Assembly: GCA_020722815.1 (NCBI GenBank)
Contig: DYKB01000004.1
Coordinates: 109,369-173,368, forward strand
Length of the DNA: 64,000 nt
Direction of reading: 5' to 3'
DNA from: Caldithrix sp.
GTDB lineage: Bacteria > Zhuqueibacterota > Zhuqueibacteria > Thermofontimicrobiales > Sulfurfontimicrobiaceae
A program made the position numbers and the translations under genes. Below the pieces are notes generated by a model that worked only from the letters and a program-made list of their open reading frames with translations, ran no database searches and was not told the origin of the DNA. Below are positions 8,677 to 17,568 of the stretch, one piece after another (the first letter of the stretch is position 1; every line of letters begins with the position of its first letter).

Positions 8677-9483
8677 ATGGAAATAAATCTCAACGTCGGA
8701 ATTTTTACATCAAATGAAATTGATTATATCATCGCCCAATTGGAAAAGGCATTCAATAATGGGTACTTAAAACGTCGATTTGAAGATAATATCTATTTAT
8801 TAGCCTCCTACCGCGGGGTCGAAGTAAGAGGTATTTCTCCAAAATGGAATGTTAAAATCTATAAATATAATTTTAAAAAAAATGGTCATTCTATTGTCTG
8901 TGTTGATTTGCTCGTTCTAAACCAATTAATCAAAGCTGATTATGCCTGGTTTGTTCCGCCGGATTTACCGGTATTACGAATTGATGATGCCGGTTGGGGA
9001 TTTCCTTTGGGAGGTGTTATGGTTGGAATTACGGACGAACAGATCGTAAAAACAGCGACGGTACCAGTCGAATATTTTCGAAAAGATACCCAAAATCGCT
9101 TTTCAACCAAAAAATATTTGAAAAAATACACCAATCTGGCCATTGAACTGCTAAACGAATTTAAGGCTTCGCCAACCACTCATCGAATCGAGATCTGTTC
9201 CGGATATGTAAATCAACCACTTCGGGAAAGATTGCGGAGTTATGGTTATGATGTTCGGGTGGTTGAAATCAAGGGATTATTGCAAGCTGAGCTTGAAAAT
9301 TGTTTTAAAAAATATGTCCATGAAATTATTGGAGCAGATATTTATTACGATCCCAAAGCAATAGAAAAATCGGAACTCCCCCGAAAATATCGCGAATGTG
9401 TCCAATACGGCAAAAAACATTGTCCGGAACAATTAAAGAATGGCTGGGAGGCGTTATCCGGTAAACAGGATTTCGAATACTAA
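8677..9483 (+). CDS. Hypothetical protein, possibly RNase H-like fold
   Basis: No family recognised. The product is about 268 residues, with no signal peptide or membrane segment. Its centre has a striking LRIDDAGWGFPLGGV stretch (strand ending in acidic residues, then a glycine-rich turn) and, later, ICSGYVNQPLRERLRSYGY followed by an IKGLLQAELE helix. This alternation of strand-acid-hairpin and helix is compatible with an RNase H-like fold, but this is a weak inference. Start: the ATG at 8677 is preferred; a TTG at 8665 is 12 bases upstream, and neither has a clear ribosome site. The stop codon lies inside the left arm of the inverted repeat at 9481. Confidence 0.55.
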   Translation: MEINLNVGIFTSNEIDYIIAQLEKAFNNGYLKRRFEDNIYLLASYRGVEVRGISPKWNVKIYKYNFKKNGHSIVCVDLLVLNQLIKADYAWFVPPDLPVLRIDDAGWGFPLGGVMVGITDEQIVKTATVPVEYFRKDTQNRFSTKKYLKKYTNLAIELLNEFKASPTTHRIEICSGYVNQPLRERLRSYGYDVRVVEIKGLLQAELENCFKKYVHEIIGADIYYDPKAIEKSELPRKYRECVQYGKKHCPEQLKNGWEALSGKQDFEY

Positions 9484-9637
9484 AGCCTGTTTAAAAAAGG
9501 TAGCGTAAGAATTATAATATCAATACATTAGAAGTATATAAAATTTTGAGTAATATACCCTAATTGAACCGACTCTCTCTTCAAAGCGAAGGCGGATGCG
9601 TTCAAATTTTAATCTCTATTTTTTTGAACAGGCTTTA
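9481..9637. repeat. Long inverted repeat between convergent genes (MITE-like)
   Basis: Arms 9481-9503 (taaagcctgtttaaaaaa plus ggtag) and 9616-9637 are complementary over 17 of the first 18 positions; about 112 bases lie between them. The arms are too far apart to be a simple terminator. The left arm starts with the stop codon of the preceding gene. No open frame is seen inside. Confidence 0.6.
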
Positions 9638-9650
9638 ATACATCAAAAAA

Positions 9651-10649
9651 TTATTTTACAGCCTTTTCCATCAAACTAACAAGCTTATAAAACTTCTGAT
9701 GATATAATTGAATAAGCAATTCAATATCTTCTGCATCCAATTGAATTAACTGATGCGTATTTTGCAGTGCCTGTTCTGGTGTCTTGATACCGGGAATAAC
9801 CGTTGAAATTTCGGGGAAACTTAAAATAAAGCTCAAACTGAAAGTCGTGGCGGGGATATGATATTTATCTTTAAGTGGCCAGATATCTTCTTCCAAAAAA
9901 TGTATGGCCATTTGTAATACTTCGGGTGTCAAGCGTATATGACGATGGTCATCTGTTGAAAATTTGGTCTCACGCGTAAATTTTCCGGTCAGAAGCCCAA
10001 ACTGCAAAGGCATCCGGGCAATAATTCCATAATTTTCCTGATGTGCTTTTTCGATTATACTCAGGGCGTGTTGATTGAAAATATTAAAAACCAGTTGAAA
10101 ACCAGCGCCCAGTTGATGTTTAAACATAAACTCAGCTTCTGGTTCAGGATCAAACGTGTTCAGTGAAATCCCCCAATAGCGAATTTTCCCCTGTTTTTGA
10201 AGCAGTTCCATGGCTTCAATACATTCCCCCTGCTCCAATTGTGTCAAACGGGCAACATGAAATTGATAAAAATCAATGGCGTCACGCTTTAAGCGACGCA
10301 GACTGGCTTCACAGGCAGCCAGGATGTAGGCTTTGGTGTGATCCCATTTGATATTTCCATCTGCCTCACGCTTCTGCCCCACCTTGGTGGCGATGAGTAT
10401 TTCATCCCGATTACCAAAAGCCTGGCCAAGGAGGTTTTCCGAATGACCAAAGCCATAGATGTCCGCTGTATCATAAAAATTAATTCCCAAATCGGCGGCT
10501 TTTTCCAGGGCTTTTATCGAGACGGTATCATCAACCGGACCCCATCCGATTGGTATCGTTCCCGCCATCGATGGTCCACCAATCGCCCAGGCACCAAATC
10601 CAACTTCACTGACCAGTAAATCTGTTTTGCCAAATTGTCGTGTTTTCAT
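9651..10649 (-). CDS. Aldo/keto reductase
   Basis: A 332-residue (alpha/beta)8-barrel oxidoreductase using NAD(P)H. The catalytic tetrad can be seen in order: Asp and Tyr in DTADIYGFGHSE, Lys in IATKVGQK, His in FYQFHVAR. The cofactor-binding end STVIPGIKTPEQALQN is near residue 285. The start ATG has AGG 8-10 bases upstream. It is the last gene of a minus-strand series behind a Crp/Fnr regulator (52 bases apart), so it may share that transcript. Substrate unknown; family members reduce aldehydes, ketones and sugars. Confidence 0.92.
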   Translation of the reverse strand: MKTRQFGKTDLLVSEVGFGAWAIGGPSMAGTIPIGWGPVDDTVSIKALEKAADLGINFYDTADIYGFGHSENLLGQAFGNRDEILIATKVGQKREADGNIKWDHTKAYILAACEASLRRLKRDAIDFYQFHVARLTQLEQGECIEAMELLQKQGKIRYWGISLNTFDPEPEAEFMFKHQLGAGFQLVFNIFNQHALSIIEKAHQENYGIIARMPLQFGLLTGKFTRETKFSTDDHRHIRLTPEVLQMAIHFLEEDIWPLKDKYHIPATTFSLSFILSFPEISTVIPGIKTPEQALQNTHQLIQLDAEDIELLIQLYHQKFYKLVSLMEKAVK

Positions 10650-10701
10650 AAAAATTACCTGACTTTATTCTTCATATCCGATTTATACCGGTGTTAAAAT
10701 C

Positions 10702-11367
10702 TCACACAAAACTTTTCAATTTTTCAATGTCCTGGATGATTATCCTGTCGCCTTTTTCAATGAGAATTTTCTGTTTTTTAAATAAACCAAGCGTACGGGA
10801 TAATGTTTCAGGAATTGTTCCTAACAGCGCTGCAAAATCCTTCTTGCTAAAATCAAATTGAAAAATATACCGATCCGTCTTTAATTGACAGTTTTTGAGC
10901 AAATATGTCGCAACCCGGGATTTAATATCATGGAGAGAAAGTTCTTCAAGTCGTTCCACCAAAAATCGCATACGACGCGAATAGGCAGCTAAAATTTTCA
11001 TGGTCATCCCAGGATTTCGACAAAGCAAAGAGATGAAATTTTCTTTTGAAATCCGAATAAGAGCAGTGGGCTCCAGGGCCTGACCAAATGCAGGATAAGT
11101 TTCTTTATCAAAAATAGCCGCTTCAGCGACCAGCTCCCCTGATTTCTGAACATGAATGATATGCTCGTTGCCTTCCTCTGAAAGTTTATAAATTTTTAGA
11201 CTACCCGACACAATAATAAAAAAAGCAGTGGCTTTTTGACCATCTGAAAACAGTAAATCCCCTTTGACCAAATTTTTCAAAGAAGTCGAAGCTTCAATTA
11301 ATCGAAGTTCCTGGACGGAACAGGTTTCAAATAGAAATATTTTGGACAGAAATTGTGCGATGTCCAT
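10702..11367 (-). CDS. Crp/Fnr-family transcriptional regulator
   Basis: The 221 residues comprise an N-terminal cyclic-nucleotide-binding-like beta-barrel (LVKGDLLFSDGQKATAFFIIVSGSLKI; about 30-120), a dimerisation helix, and a C-terminal winged helix with FSKKDFAALLGTIPETLSRTL as the recognition region (about 170-190). There is no Cys cluster typical of oxygen-sensing Fnr, so the signal is unknown. The ATG is preceded by AAGGA at 7 bases. Neighbouring redox genes on the same strand (aldo/keto reductase downstream, DHOD-like and AhpD-like upstream) suggest a redox or anaerobic role, which is inference. Confidence 0.9.
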   Translation of the reverse strand: MDIAQFLSKIFLFETCSVQELRLIEASTSLKNLVKGDLLFSDGQKATAFFIIVSGSLKIYKLSEEGNEHIIHVQKSGELVAEAAIFDKETYPAFGQALEPTALIRISKENFISLLCRNPGMTMKILAAYSRRMRFLVERLEELSLHDIKSRVATYLLKNCQLKTDRYIFQFDFSKKDFAALLGTIPETLSRTLGLFKKQKILIEKGDRIIIQDIEKLKSFV

Positions 11368-11509
11368 AAATTTTCCTTTATTGAAAAAAGAAGCCGTTAA
11401 ATCGTAAGATAAAATGAGAACTTCGAGGTTTAAACGATGCGACAGAATACAAACGATATCTTTTAAAAAACCTCAAAGGTCTTATCAAATTTATATACAA
11501 GTCGGCGCG

Positions 11510-12487
11510 CTAGTCCACGCCAGCAATTGTTTTAATATACTGGGAACGGATAAAAGCCATTGATTGGGTATCATTGATTTGATTTAATTTGCCTTTAAAT
11601 TCCTGGATTGAATTAAAATTTTTTTCTTTCATCCAGGTTTCAAGTCCTGTTAGTATTTTCTTGATTTTTTCCAAGCCTTCCGTGTAAAGAACCGAAGCTA
11701 ATTGAACCACAGCGGCACCTGCTAATAACTGTTTTACGACGTCATTGGCTTCTTTAATATTGCCACTGGCTGCCAGATCAAGTTTTAATTTGCCAGACAG
11801 CAGCCCGATCCAACGCAATGTATTATAAAAACCAACCGGATCATTAAACATTCCTTTAACCTGTGATTTCATTTTCTTGGTATCAATTTCCGGCTGGATA
11901 AAACGATTAAACAAAACTAATCCATTCGCGCCATTCGCTGCCAGGCGAGTCGCAAAATGACCAAAAGAAGTGAAATAGGGTGAAATCTTAAAAGTAACTG
12001 GCAATTTAACCTTGTCTTTTACTGATTTCAAAATTTCAATATAATTATCCTCCAATTCCGCACCACTTTTTTCCGTTGTAAACGGGAAGATATAAACATT
12101 CAATTCAAGTGCATCGGCTCCGGCCGCTGCTATCTGTTCCGCATAATCCAGCCACCATTTGGATGTATAACAATTAATGCTGGCAATTACGGGAATTTTA
12201 ACCGATTTTTTCGCTTTTTCAATTACTTGCAAATAATCGCGAGAGCCATAAAGCATCTCCAAATCGGCCTGTAAATATTCCATCGCTTCAGTATGCATCA
12301 TTGCGCTTTCCTGCAAACCCAAATCCTGCTGTCGAATCTGTTCCTCAAAGAGCGATTTCATAACAACCGCACCGGCCCCGGCATCTTCACACGCTTTAAT
12401 TTTATCCGCATTCTGAGTTAAACCAGAACTGGCAACAACAATTGGATTTTGTAAAGTGAAACCCAAATATTTGGTTGAATAGTCCAT
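11510..12487 (-). CDS. Dihydroorotate dehydrogenase-like flavoprotein
   Basis: A 325-residue TIM barrel of the DHOD superfamily. FMN-binding features are NPIVVASSGLT at the N-terminus, ASINCYTSKWW around residue 120, VTFKISPYF near 170 and LAASGNIKEANDVVKQLLAGAA near 240. It belongs to the 'DHOD-like' group found beside redox genes rather than a standard PyrD; typical PyrD substrate-loop residues are not obvious, so pyrimidine synthesis should not be assumed. The ATG has GAGGAG 8 bases upstream, and the gene lies 18 bases behind the AhpD-like gene, forming a two-gene operon. Confidence 0.85.
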   Translation of the reverse strand: MDYSTKYLGFTLQNPIVVASSGLTQNADKIKACEDAGAGAVVMKSLFEEQIRQQDLGLQESAMMHTEAMEYLQADLEMLYGSRDYLQVIEKAKKSVKIPVIASINCYTSKWWLDYAEQIAAAGADALELNVYIFPFTTEKSGAELEDNYIEILKSVKDKVKLPVTFKISPYFTSFGHFATRLAANGANGLVLFNRFIQPEIDTKKMKSQVKGMFNDPVGFYNTLRWIGLLSGKLKLDLAASGNIKEANDVVKQLLAGAAVVQLASVLYTEGLEKIKKILTGLETWMKEKNFNSIQEFKGKLNQINDTQSMAFIRSQYIKTIAGVD

Positions 12488-12505
12488 ATTGCATTCTCCT
12501 CTAAT

Positions 12506-12862
12506 TTATTTTGATAATGATTTCTCTTGTTCCAACTCGTCGAGAAAATCCACGGCACGCCGCAAGTGTGGAATGATAATCGATCCCCCAACAATCAGCG
12601 CAATGGTAAAAGTTTCATAAAATTCAGCTAACGTGGCACCTGCATTTTTCGATTCGATGATATGATAACGGATACAATCATCACATCGCAAAACCATGGA
12701 AGCCACCAATCCCATTAATTCTTTTGTCTTTTTATCCAGCGCACCGGGTTGATAAGTCTGATTGTCCAGCGCAAAAAATCGTTTGATTTCCAGCGTACTT
12801 TCTTTTAAAATCTTTTCATTTAAACGTTGGCGAAATTGCGTAAATTCTTCTAATTGCCCCAT
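12506..12862 (-). CDS. Carboxymuconolactone decarboxylase / AhpD-like protein
   Basis: A 118-residue all-helical protein with the family's redox motif LRCDDCIRYH (CxxC followed by His, about residues 58-66) and the C-terminal helix ALIVGGSIIIPHLRRA. Members with CxxC-x3-H act as alkylhydroperoxidase-type disulfide reductases; carboxymuconolactone decarboxylases lack it. The gene is first in an operon with the DHOD-like flavoprotein (18-base gap), so the two may form an electron-transfer pair; this is inference. Confidence 0.85.
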   Translation of the reverse strand: MGQLEEFTQFRQRLNEKILKESTLEIKRFFALDNQTYQPGALDKKTKELMGLVASMVLRCDDCIRYHIIESKNAGATLAEFYETFTIALIVGGSIIIPHLRRAVDFLDELEQEKSLSK

Positions 12863-12996
12863 AGTATACTTTCTATATCAATAAATTAATATAAATCCCT
12901 TTAATCGAACAGTCATTTCTGGGCGGGTTCATAAGAATTGTAAAACTAAAAGATAATTAAATTCTCATCATGATGCAAGCAAATTTTATCATCCTG

Positions 12997-13022
12997 TTGT
13001 AAAAATGAATTTTTTTTTACAA
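12997..13022. promoter_or_regulatory. Palindrome in a divergent promoter region
   Basis: ttgtaaaaa (12997-13005) and tttttacaa (13014-13022) form a perfect 9-base inverted repeat with an 8-base spacer. It sits in the 279-base gap between the divergently transcribed AhpD-like operon (minus) and the small TM1266-like gene (plus), where an operator serving both directions would be expected. It does not match the Fnr/Crp TTGAT-N4-ATCAA pattern. Confidence 0.4.
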
Positions 13023-13141
13023 ATGGGACTTCTCAATAAGAATGATTGGCAATTCAAAAACCTTGCATTTTTCTCAATTTTTTTTTATCTTTGAGTTTAT
13101 TCACTTATACAAATTACAGAACAATAAAAAGCGAGGTCATA

Positions 13142-13411
13142 ATGAAACAGCAAAAGCGACATCTCATTTTAGGCATTCATGTCACTGATCGAATGACAAA
13201 TGGGACGAAATTACAAAATTTTTTTTCAGAATATGGCTGTCATATTAAAACCCGAATTGGATTGCATGATGTTACAGATGATTTTTGTTCACCAAACGGA
13301 TTAATCTTGTTAGAACTTCTCGATCATCAAGCCGCGGTAAAAGAAATGATTTCCCAACTCCAACAACTAGACGGAATTGAAGTGCAACAAATGATATTTG
13401 ATCATCCATAA
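13142..13411 (+). CDS. Small TM1266-like (ferredoxin-fold ACT/NikR-C-like) protein
   Basis: An 89-residue product starting at the ATG at 13142, which has GAGGT 5-6 bases upstream. The pattern (strand LILGIHVTD, helix, GCHIKTRIGLHD, then GLILLELLD, helix ending QLQQLDGIEVQQMIFDH) matches the beta-alpha-beta layout of the TM1266 family, called iron-only hydrogenase system putative regulator. No hydrogenase gene lies in the window, so that role is unsupported here. Assignment is from pattern only. Confidence 0.6.
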   Translation: MKQQKRHLILGIHVTDRMTNGTKLQNFFSEYGCHIKTRIGLHDVTDDFCSPNGLILLELLDHQAAVKEMISQLQQLDGIEVQQMIFDHP

Positions 13412-13553
13412 TTAACTTCCCGTTCAATTATCCTTAATTAACCAAAAGAGTCAATGAAATCACAGTTACAAATGAGCTGTGATACGTGATTTATAATGTT
13501 TAATATTGAAAAGCGACAATTATTTCTTATCATCAGGAACAAAATTAATAAAA

Positions 13554-14369
13554 ATGACAAAATTTGAACAACAGGTTAAAACGACGGCAACCCGGGCTGC
13601 CCTGGAGGCCGGAAAAATATTAATTGAAAATTTACAAACATCTTCTCAGCGTCAAATCTCTTCAAAAGCCCAATTTGATTTCGTTACCGAGGTCGATTTA
13701 GCCTCAGAGAAGACAATAATCGAACAGATTAAACAAGATTTTCCAGACCACGATATTTTCGCTGAAGAACAGGGGAGCGATCAGCGGCGTAGCGAATTTT
13801 TATGGATTATCGACCCGTTGGATGGCACAACGAATTATATCCATAAATATCCCGCGTTTTCAATCTCAATTGCCCTGAAGCAGGCTAACGAAATTACTTT
13901 TGGCCTGATTTATGACCCGCAGCGACAGGAAATTTTCCACGCTTTCAAAAATAAAGGGGCTTTTATGAATGAACAACCCATTCATACCAGTTCCCAGCCA
14001 CTTTTTCAGAAAGCACTTTTCGCCACTGGTTTTCCTTTCCGGGATAAATCGAAAATCCCGATTTATCTCCAGTCGTTTGCTGAAATCTTTGGTAAAGCGG
14101 CCGGTGTTCGCCGGGCTGGTTCGGCGGCGCTGGATCTCGCATACACAGCCTGTGGTCGCGTCGATGGCTTCTGGGAGATCGGTTTGCATGCCTGGGATAT
14201 TGCGGCCGGAATTTTGATTATACAGGAAGCTGGAGGTGTCGTTACCGATTTTCGAGGTGAAAACAACTATCTTGAATCCGGCAATGTTGTTGCGGCAAAT
14301 TCACCCCTGCATCCGGAATTACTGGAAATTTGTTATCGTATTCTAAAAGACTGCTATTTCAATCATTAA
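13554..14369 (+). CDS. Inositol monophosphatase-family protein
   Basis: A 271-residue Mg-dependent phosphatase of the IMPase/SuhB family. All metal-site motifs are present: FAEEQGSD (Glu about 65), WIIDPLDGTTNYIH (DPLDGT, about 83-90) and the C-terminal LHAWDIAAG (WD). Substrates in the family include myo-inositol phosphate, fructose-1,6-bisphosphate, histidinol phosphate and NADP, so the exact one is open. The ATG at 13554 gives the family-typical N-terminus; an in-frame TTG at 13506 would add 16 residues of unlikely sequence. It converges on the exported-protein gene to its right. Confidence 0.9.
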   Translation: MTKFEQQVKTTATRAALEAGKILIENLQTSSQRQISSKAQFDFVTEVDLASEKTIIEQIKQDFPDHDIFAEEQGSDQRRSEFLWIIDPLDGTTNYIHKYPAFSISIALKQANEITFGLIYDPQRQEIFHAFKNKGAFMNEQPIHTSSQPLFQKALFATGFPFRDKSKIPIYLQSFAEIFGKAAGVRRAGSAALDLAYTACGRVDGFWEIGLHAWDIAAGILIIQEAGGVVTDFRGENNYLESGNVVAANSPLHPELLEICYRILKDCYFNH

Positions 14370-14391
14370 ATTGAATTTATTCAAATAAAAC

Positions 14392-14423
14392 GCCCCCTTT
14401 CTTCAAAAATTCAGCAAGGGGGC
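14392..14423 (-). terminator. Intrinsic terminator, minus strand
   Basis: gcccccTT (14392-14399) pairs with AAgggggc (14416-14423), an 8-base GC-rich stem. Read on the minus strand the stem is followed by GTTTTATTT, as expected for a Rho-independent terminator of the gene ending at 14464. It lies between two convergent genes and may also stop the plus-strand transcript, though no T-run follows on that strand. Confidence 0.7.
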
Positions 14424-14463
14424 CCAGGTGGAGTTATATCAGGAAACCAAAAAATTCTAAATT

Positions 14464-17400
14464 TTATCTCATTAAAAGCATTTTACCGGTGAGTGAAATT
14501 TTTTCTGTCTGTAACAGATAAAAATAAAGCCCACTGGCGACAGGCTGACCATTTCGATTTCGGCTATCCCAAACTACCGTATGTTGTCCCGCTGATAAAA
14601 CACCATCCTTGAGTTGTACCACTTCCTCACCGAAAACATTATAAATCCTTAACTTAACCGCCATCGTTTGGGGAAGGGCAAAGATAATTCGCGTTTCGGG
14701 ATTGAATGGATTTGGGTAATTTCCAACTAATTCCACTGTTTTTGGAACAGATGATGCATTCGCAGCAGGTAAACCTGTTGAATTCGCCGGTGAAAGCGTA
14801 AAATTGACTTCAGCATTACCATTATTCAATTGAAGCGGAATCGATTCCGAAAAGTTAGCAGCATTCCCATTAAATTGGCTCTGATAGCCAATTTTACTGG
14901 CCTGCAGGATATAATTTCCCGGCGGAAGACCGATTATTTGATATTGGCCATCGGCCCCGGTTCGCGTGAAAGATACAGGTTCATTTGATTCATTGAAAAT
15001 ATATACCGTAGCGGCAGCAACAGGTTTTCCATCTGCATTGTTGACGATACCAGTAACCGCCCCCCCGCCAATCAGCTCCCGGAAACCATTATCATATTTC
15101 AGGAATCGCAAAACAGGCAGTTTAAAATCAATCCCTTTGGTGGGTGAAATGCCATCCACTTTCACCAACGTGGCTTCAGCCGGATCATAAACATCGTCAT
15201 AATATTTTCCAATCGTCCAGGGAGCAAAACTCATGACATAATATTCACCGGGTGGTAAACCTTTCAAATCATAATAACCATTCGAATCGGCCACTGTGGT
15301 ATAAAACATCTCTGATTGTGGCCAGACAAGGACGGTAATGGCTGGCCGGGCAATAACCACTGCCACCTCAAAGGGCGTACTTTCCCAATCAGTAACGACT
15401 CTTCCCTGAATACTCCCCGAACCCTCGTTTCGTGGATTTAAAATAAAGTCAGCAGCACTCGTTTCACCCCCAATAACCTTTATCGGCGTTGCCTGTTCAG
15501 CAACAACGGCATCTTTATAATATTCAAAGGCACCATCTGCATAAACTGAAACCAGGTAATCACCCTCCCAAAGCCAATCGAATTGATATCGCCCTTTTTC
15601 ATCCGTGATGGCATGCATTCGATAATAACGGAAGGGGCGGTAACTGATTTGATCAAAATCGTTATTGTTTGGGTGGATTTCCACATAAGCGCGACTGATT
15701 GGTTGGCCAGTGAGGGTATCCGTAACAGTACCCGAAATCGTCCCGTACATCGGTCGCATATTAAGCCTAAAATCTATTTTGGCGCGTGCTTCCCCATCAA
15801 TCAGAACAATCGGGGTGGCAGTTTCTTCCGAATCAGCATTTTCATACCACTGTTGCCCAAATTTGGTGTCCAACCAATGGATTGCCTGCGCATAATATGA
15901 ACCGGCTGGCAAACCTTTGACAGCATAAAAACCAGCGCTATCCGTGTACCCATAAGCCCTAATCTCAGTCACTAATTTATCACTGCGTGGAGAAGGTACA
16001 ATTTGATAAATTTGAATATTGGCCCCAACCAGTGGTTCCCCTCCGGTTGAGACGACCGTACCGGTAATCACGGCGCGTCCTGAAGTGACGGGTAATTTAA
16101 AATTAATTGGACCCGGCGACATCTCATCCGATATGACGATGATTTTTGCATTTTCCGGCGTATCAGCATCAGGCCACCAGCGCTGGATATATTGCCAGCC
16201 AACCTCCGCCCAGACAGAAACCCAATAGTTCCCGGCCGGAAGGTGCTCAATTCGGTAATTTCCATCAAAATCAGTCACAGTGGAAGTCCAGACAGTTGAT
16301 CTATCATCTGGTGAAACAGAGACCGATTGAACCTGAACATAAGCATTCGCTATCGGTTTTTCATTCAAATCGACAACGCGGCCGGCTATTGTTCCATTCG
16401 GTATTTTAATATCGAGTCGGAAGTTGATACCCTTGACAGTTTCCCCAATTTTGACAGCAACAGGTGTGGCATCTTTTGGATCAATCACATTATCATAAAA
16501 TTTCATTTCCGAAAACCATTCTGACCAGAATTCGGCCAGTACAAAATATTTCCCGTCCGGTAATCCCAGGATAGCATAATTACCATTTTCATCGGTCACC
16601 CCTTTGGAAACACCAATCAGTTCAATCGGTATTGATTTGTCTGGATCAATTATCATAGAGTCGGGTCTAAAAATCATGGCCTGCAAATAAACCCCTGCCA
16701 GCGGCTGTCCGTTGCTGTTTGTCACATTTCCTGCGATAACACCGCCGGCATTTAATTTGAAATTAATATTGGCCGTTTCATTGGGTTCGACAACCTCAAC
16801 AAGGGTCGCTTCTTCCACGGTTTGAACATTGTCATAAAATTCATGAAGATAACCTTCAGTCCAGACCTGAACCACGTAGTTGCCACTTTTCAGGGACGAA
16901 ACCTGATAACGCCCTTCTTTATCTGAAGTTGCCCATCCGTAATCCTGATAATTATCAGTCGAAAAAACGCTGATATAGGCATCAGTAATCGGAGAGTCAT
17001 CCTTTTCATTCAAAACAATCCCGGAAATGCTTCCTGTTCCCGGTACAATTTTTATCATTTGAATGTCAATATTTTGCGTCACTTCATTTTCATAAACGGT
17101 AACCTGTTTCGCCTGGGAAGGCTCAACCGCATTTTCAAAATAGATAAATTCAAAACCTTCCGCCCAGGCAACCACGTAATAGTTTCCGGCTGAAAGACTA
17201 TCGATCTGATAAGAATAATTGGCATCGACCATTGCCAGACCTTTGCTATATTCTGTGGCAATCGAATCAGCCGTAAACGCTTCGATATAGGCATTATAAC
17301 GGGATTTTTCATCCAATCCCCATACCCGTCCTGAAATTGAACCTTTCCCGGTTGTGCTGGAAACATTTATTTTAAAAATTCCCTGCGGAATTTTGCCAGC

Positions 17401-17568
17401 TTTTACAGCCGGATGGTTTTGCAAAAATTTTGTTGAACGAACAAATTCAAGTTGATGTTTCAATACTTTTTTATCCACTGGCTGATGAGCCGCGAAAAGA
17501 AAATTTATATTTAAAAAAATCAGGATTAAATTCAGGTGCAACAAAAATTTTAATTGGTGTAGTTTCAT
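14464..17568 (-). CDS. Exported multi-repeat protein with type-IX-like sorting tail
   Basis: A 1034-residue protein with a signal peptide (hydrophobic stretch 7-26 ending FAA). From about residue 75 it carries eight tandem modules, each opening with a G-x-I/V-x-G-x-V strand (GSISGRV, GSISGIV, GVIAGNV, GTIAGRV, AVITGTV, GTISGTV, GSIQGRV, AVTGIV). Most also hold a Y-x-I-x-x-L-x-x-G-x-Y-x-V segment (for example YQVSSLKSGNYVV): carboxypeptidase-regulatory/SpaA-like Ig folds. The last 85 residues are an FlgD-like domain with NYPNPFNPETRI, GEEV, and SGLYFYLLQT, the type A sorting tail of the Por (type IX) system in FCB bacteria. Strong AAGGAGA lies 5 bases before the ATG. Likely surface-bound adhesive or carbohydrate-binding role; no enzyme domain is seen. 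Confidence 0.85.
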   Translation of the reverse strand: MKLHQLKFLLHLNLILIFLNINFLFAAHQPVDKKVLKHQLEFVRSTKFLQNHPAVKAGKIPQGIFKINVSSTTGKGSISGRVWGLDEKSRYNAYIEAFTADSIATEYSKGLAMVDANYSYQIDSLSAGNYYVVAWAEGFEFIYFENAVEPSQAKQVTVYENEVTQNIDIQMIKIVPGTGSISGIVLNEKDDSPITDAYISVFSTDNYQDYGWATSDKEGRYQVSSLKSGNYVVQVWTEGYLHEFYDNVQTVEEATLVEVVEPNETANINFKLNAGGVIAGNVTNSNGQPLAGVYLQAMIFRPDSMIIDPDKSIPIELIGVSKGVTDENGNYAILGLPDGKYFVLAEFWSEWFSEMKFYDNVIDPKDATPVAVKIGETVKGINFRLDIKIPNGTIAGRVVDLNEKPIANAYVQVQSVSVSPDDRSTVWTSTVTDFDGNYRIEHLPAGNYWVSVWAEVGWQYIQRWWPDADTPENAKIIVISDEMSPGPINFKLPVTSGRAVITGTVVSTGGEPLVGANIQIYQIVPSPRSDKLVTEIRAYGYTDSAGFYAVKGLPAGSYYAQAIHWLDTKFGQQWYENADSEETATPIVLIDGEARAKIDFRLNMRPMYGTISGTVTDTLTGQPISRAYVEIHPNNNDFDQISYRPFRYYRMHAITDEKGRYQFDWLWEGDYLVSVYADGAFEYYKDAVVAEQATPIKVIGGETSAADFILNPRNEGSGSIQGRVVTDWESTPFEVAVVIARPAITVLVWPQSEMFYTTVADSNGYYDLKGLPPGEYYVMSFAPWTIGKYYDDVYDPAEATLVKVDGISPTKGIDFKLPVLRFLKYDNGFRELIGGGAVTGIVNNADGKPVAAATVYIFNESNEPVSFTRTGADGQYQIIGLPPGNYILQASKIGYQSQFNGNAANFSESIPLQLNNGNAEVNFTLSPANSTGLPAANASSVPKTVELVGNYPNPFNPETRIIFALPQTMAVKLRIYNVFGEEVVQLKDGVLSAGQHTVVWDSRNRNGQPVASGLYFYLLQTEKISLTGKMLLMR

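Noticed and set aside
15583..15900. Plus-strand open frames within the exported repeat protein
   Set aside because: Shadows of a gene with strong repeats, signal peptide and sorting tail on the other strand.
14464..17568. Tandem Ig modules as a DNA repeat or CRISPR
   Set aside because: Similarity is at protein level with about 100-residue period; DNA units are diverged and no spacers exist.
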